Of a DNA stretch of 64,000 nt, positions 62,334 through 64,000 are shown in pieces. The notes beneath the pieces are model-generated. The model saw only the letters and a program-made list of their open reading frames with translations. It did not search any database and was not told where the DNA came from. Position 1 is the first letter of the stretch. Every line of letters starts with the position of its first letter. Origin of the DNA: Sphaerolaimus hirsutus (Eukaryota > Nematoda > Chromadorea > Monhysterida > Sphaerolaimidae); the NCBI GenBank assembly GCA_964036195.1, contig OZ038455.1, positions 13,471,855 through 13,535,854 on the forward strand, in the 5' to 3' direction. The position numbers and the translations under genes were made by a program.

Positions 62334-62696
62334 GCAAGGTCCCATTTTGCGCTTGTGACATTCACATTAGCCAAAATTTCACCGTGTGACACCTTTTATC
62401 GGAGTCCTTGTGTTAAGTTGGCAGTCAGCCAAAAAAATTGAAATCGCTCTAAATATAAGTAAAATTGGCTAAAAATAGATATATAACCATGTATATAGAT
62501 GAAAATAGTGATTATAAAGGTGAAAATTGGCAAAATAGAGCCGATTGTAGTGATTGTGAGCTAATTTTGAGCTTTCACTCTAATTTATACAATACACACT
62601 TGTGAATGTCACAATGTGACACTAAAATTTATGCTTGTGACACCAAAAATCCCGCTTGTGACATTCACAAGCGTACAAGCACTTACGCCGCCTATG
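62334..62696. mobile_element. CATAGGCGGCG element, larger relative of 24254-24419
   Basis: Begins CATAGGCGGCGCAAGG and ends CACTTACGCCGCCTATG, with cttgtgaatgtcacaag palindromes at both ends. The direct repeat TTCCAGG occurs just left and 4 bases right of the element, so the duplication is imperfect. Confidence 0.65.
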
Positions 62697-62957
62697 CGAG
62701 TTCCAGGAAATAATTTTGATGATGAATAAATGCGTGGAGTGAACTGAGTGAACTGAGTGAGTGAGTTGAACTGTGTAGTGTACTATTTTAACGCCTCGCG
62801 CCATTGTTTCTGGTACCCCTTGGCGCTTGGCGCCATTTTGATCAAAAAGCGCCACGGATCTTAGCTTTTTCATCACTAATATGACAACGAAGCTGTACAT
62901 TGCTGTATTTACAACAGCTGCTGTTTTATGCTAACGATTTACACGCACAATAGCGGC

Positions 62958-63149
62958 ATGACTGATGGTGCAACAGAAAAAACGCAGAACTTGCGTCTCA
63001 GCATTACGGAAAAAATCATGGGAAAGGAATGTGCTAAAGTAGCATTTCAGTGGCAGGATAAACTTTTGGACTTAATGGGACTTTTTTATGCGAACACAGA
63101 TGCAGAAAAATCTGACTTCTCGAAGTCAGTCGAAAAACGAGAAATCTGA
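62958..63149 (+). CDS. Possible short ORF, unrecognised
   Basis: ATG to TGA, 63 residues: MTDGATEKTQNLRLSITEKI, then a helical KVAFQWQDKLLDLMGLFYA and a Ser/Glu end. Its composition is protein-like and unlike the surrounding repeats, but there is no homolog I recognise. It could be an isolated exon of a gene running off the right edge. Confidence 0.25.
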   Translation: MTDGATEKTQNLRLSITEKIMGKECAKVAFQWQDKLLDLMGLFYANTDAEKSDFSKSVEKREI

Positions 63150-63270
63150 CTAACTGAAATCCAGCACTCACAATAACACACCTATTTATTTGACTCTTAG
63201 GGGGGGGGCAAGAAGTATTTGGCCCCAATACACAAGATGCATTCACAAATCAACATCACCATATCTACTA

Positions 63271-63941
63271 CCGTATTACCTCGAATTAACCCCCCTTGAA
63301 TAAACCCCCCCTCGAAATACCCCCCACCCTAAAATTTGGCTGAGGAAAAAATAAACCCCCCCTCGAAATACCCCCCCCCCTAACATTAAATGTAAAGAGA
63401 ACGTACAAGACGAATAACACAGTTTGTGATCTGTAAAATAAATACAGTGCAGAACACACGTGCAAACCGATGATTGAGTGACGTGAGGGAAGGGTTTATG
63501 TTTACCGTATTTCCTCGAAATACACCCCCCTCGAAATACCCCCGTCTCGAAATACCCCCCCCCCCCTCAAAATGGGCACTATGAACTTATAAACCCCCTC
63601 CCCCTCGAAATACCCCCCCCCCCAATGTACTGTATAGAGAACGTAATGCGGTTTGTGATCCGCAGAACGCAGGGAAACGCAGAACACATGTGAAAAAAAA
63701 TGACTGTGTTATGTCAGAACCGGTTATATACTGTCTACGTACAAATATAAGTCCATAGAGTATTATAAATGGCGGTTTTTGTTACATTTTTCGACGTTTG
63801 TGTACGTTTCAAACAACCATTTAGTACTGGGATTTCGAAAAATTTCAGGCGAAATAATAACCCCCCCCCCCCTCGTTTAACCCCCCTCAAAATTTCTACT
63901 CTGAAAGAATAACCCCCTGGGGGTAATTCGAGGAAATACGG
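63271..63941. mobile_element. Two adjacent TA-type MITEs at the right edge
   Basis: The first begins CCGTATTACCTCGAATTAACC at 63271; the second spans 63505-63941 (CCGTATTTCCTCGAAATACA ... TTCGAGGAAATACGG). Both are in reverse orientation to 53693 and share its conserved interior. Confidence 0.7.
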
Positions 63942-64000
63942 TATATACAGTCATAAACACCTTCCCGGTCACGTTCGGCACCCATTTTTTTTTACTTCTT

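Overview
The window is nuclear DNA of an invertebrate-type animal. Coding sequence lies in short exons (49-382 bp) with GT-AG introns, the background is AT-rich, and most non-coding sequence is short non-autonomous DNA transposons, fold-back repeats and homopolymer-rich repeats. The gene families (DEG/ENaC channel, kinesin-3, C-type-lectin-like and EGF modules) are metazoan. The phylum cannot be fixed from the sequence.

Three protein genes can be built by joining exons in consistent reading phase. (1) Left, + strand, about 1073-8313: the 3' part of a DEG/ENaC-type sodium channel whose ectodomain starts with a possible C-type-lectin-like exon, then an EGF exon, a Thr-rich linker, the Cys-rich channel ectodomain and TM2. 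A polyA signal lies at 8406. (2) Centre, + strand, 12581-56393: a very large kinesin-3-like gene. If each exon is used once there are 32 exons, 5172 coding bases and 1723 residues. The motor domain is N-terminal; the long tail has short helical stretches and is Ser/Asn/Thr-rich without a domain I recognise. (3) Right, - strand, 61861-59220: six exons for a 328-residue secreted protein of unknown function, with a signal peptide, Thr-rich linkers and two copies of a W-C-x4-P-x-L-A-[DE]-C-Q motif.

The most striking feature is that kinesin exons 6-19, with their introns, occur twice (about 16.34-31.87 kb and 32.94-47.77 kb), separated by a run of exactly 200 N. The copies are nearly identical in exons but differ by clean transposon insertions, each present in one copy with an empty site in the other. 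Splicing through both copies is impossible in frame: exon 19 joined to the second exon 6 gives an immediate TGA. The simplest reading is two alleles (haplotypes) of one heterozygous locus placed end to end by the assembler; a real internal duplication is the alternative.

The rest is a rich set of mobile DNA. One group has 8-bp target duplications, as hAT elements do, with at least seven different terminal sequences. A second group is TA-flanked, begins CCGTATTTCCTCGAAATACCCC and carries long G/C runs. There are also several long fold-back elements. No transposase gene, tRNA, rRNA or CRISPR array was seen.
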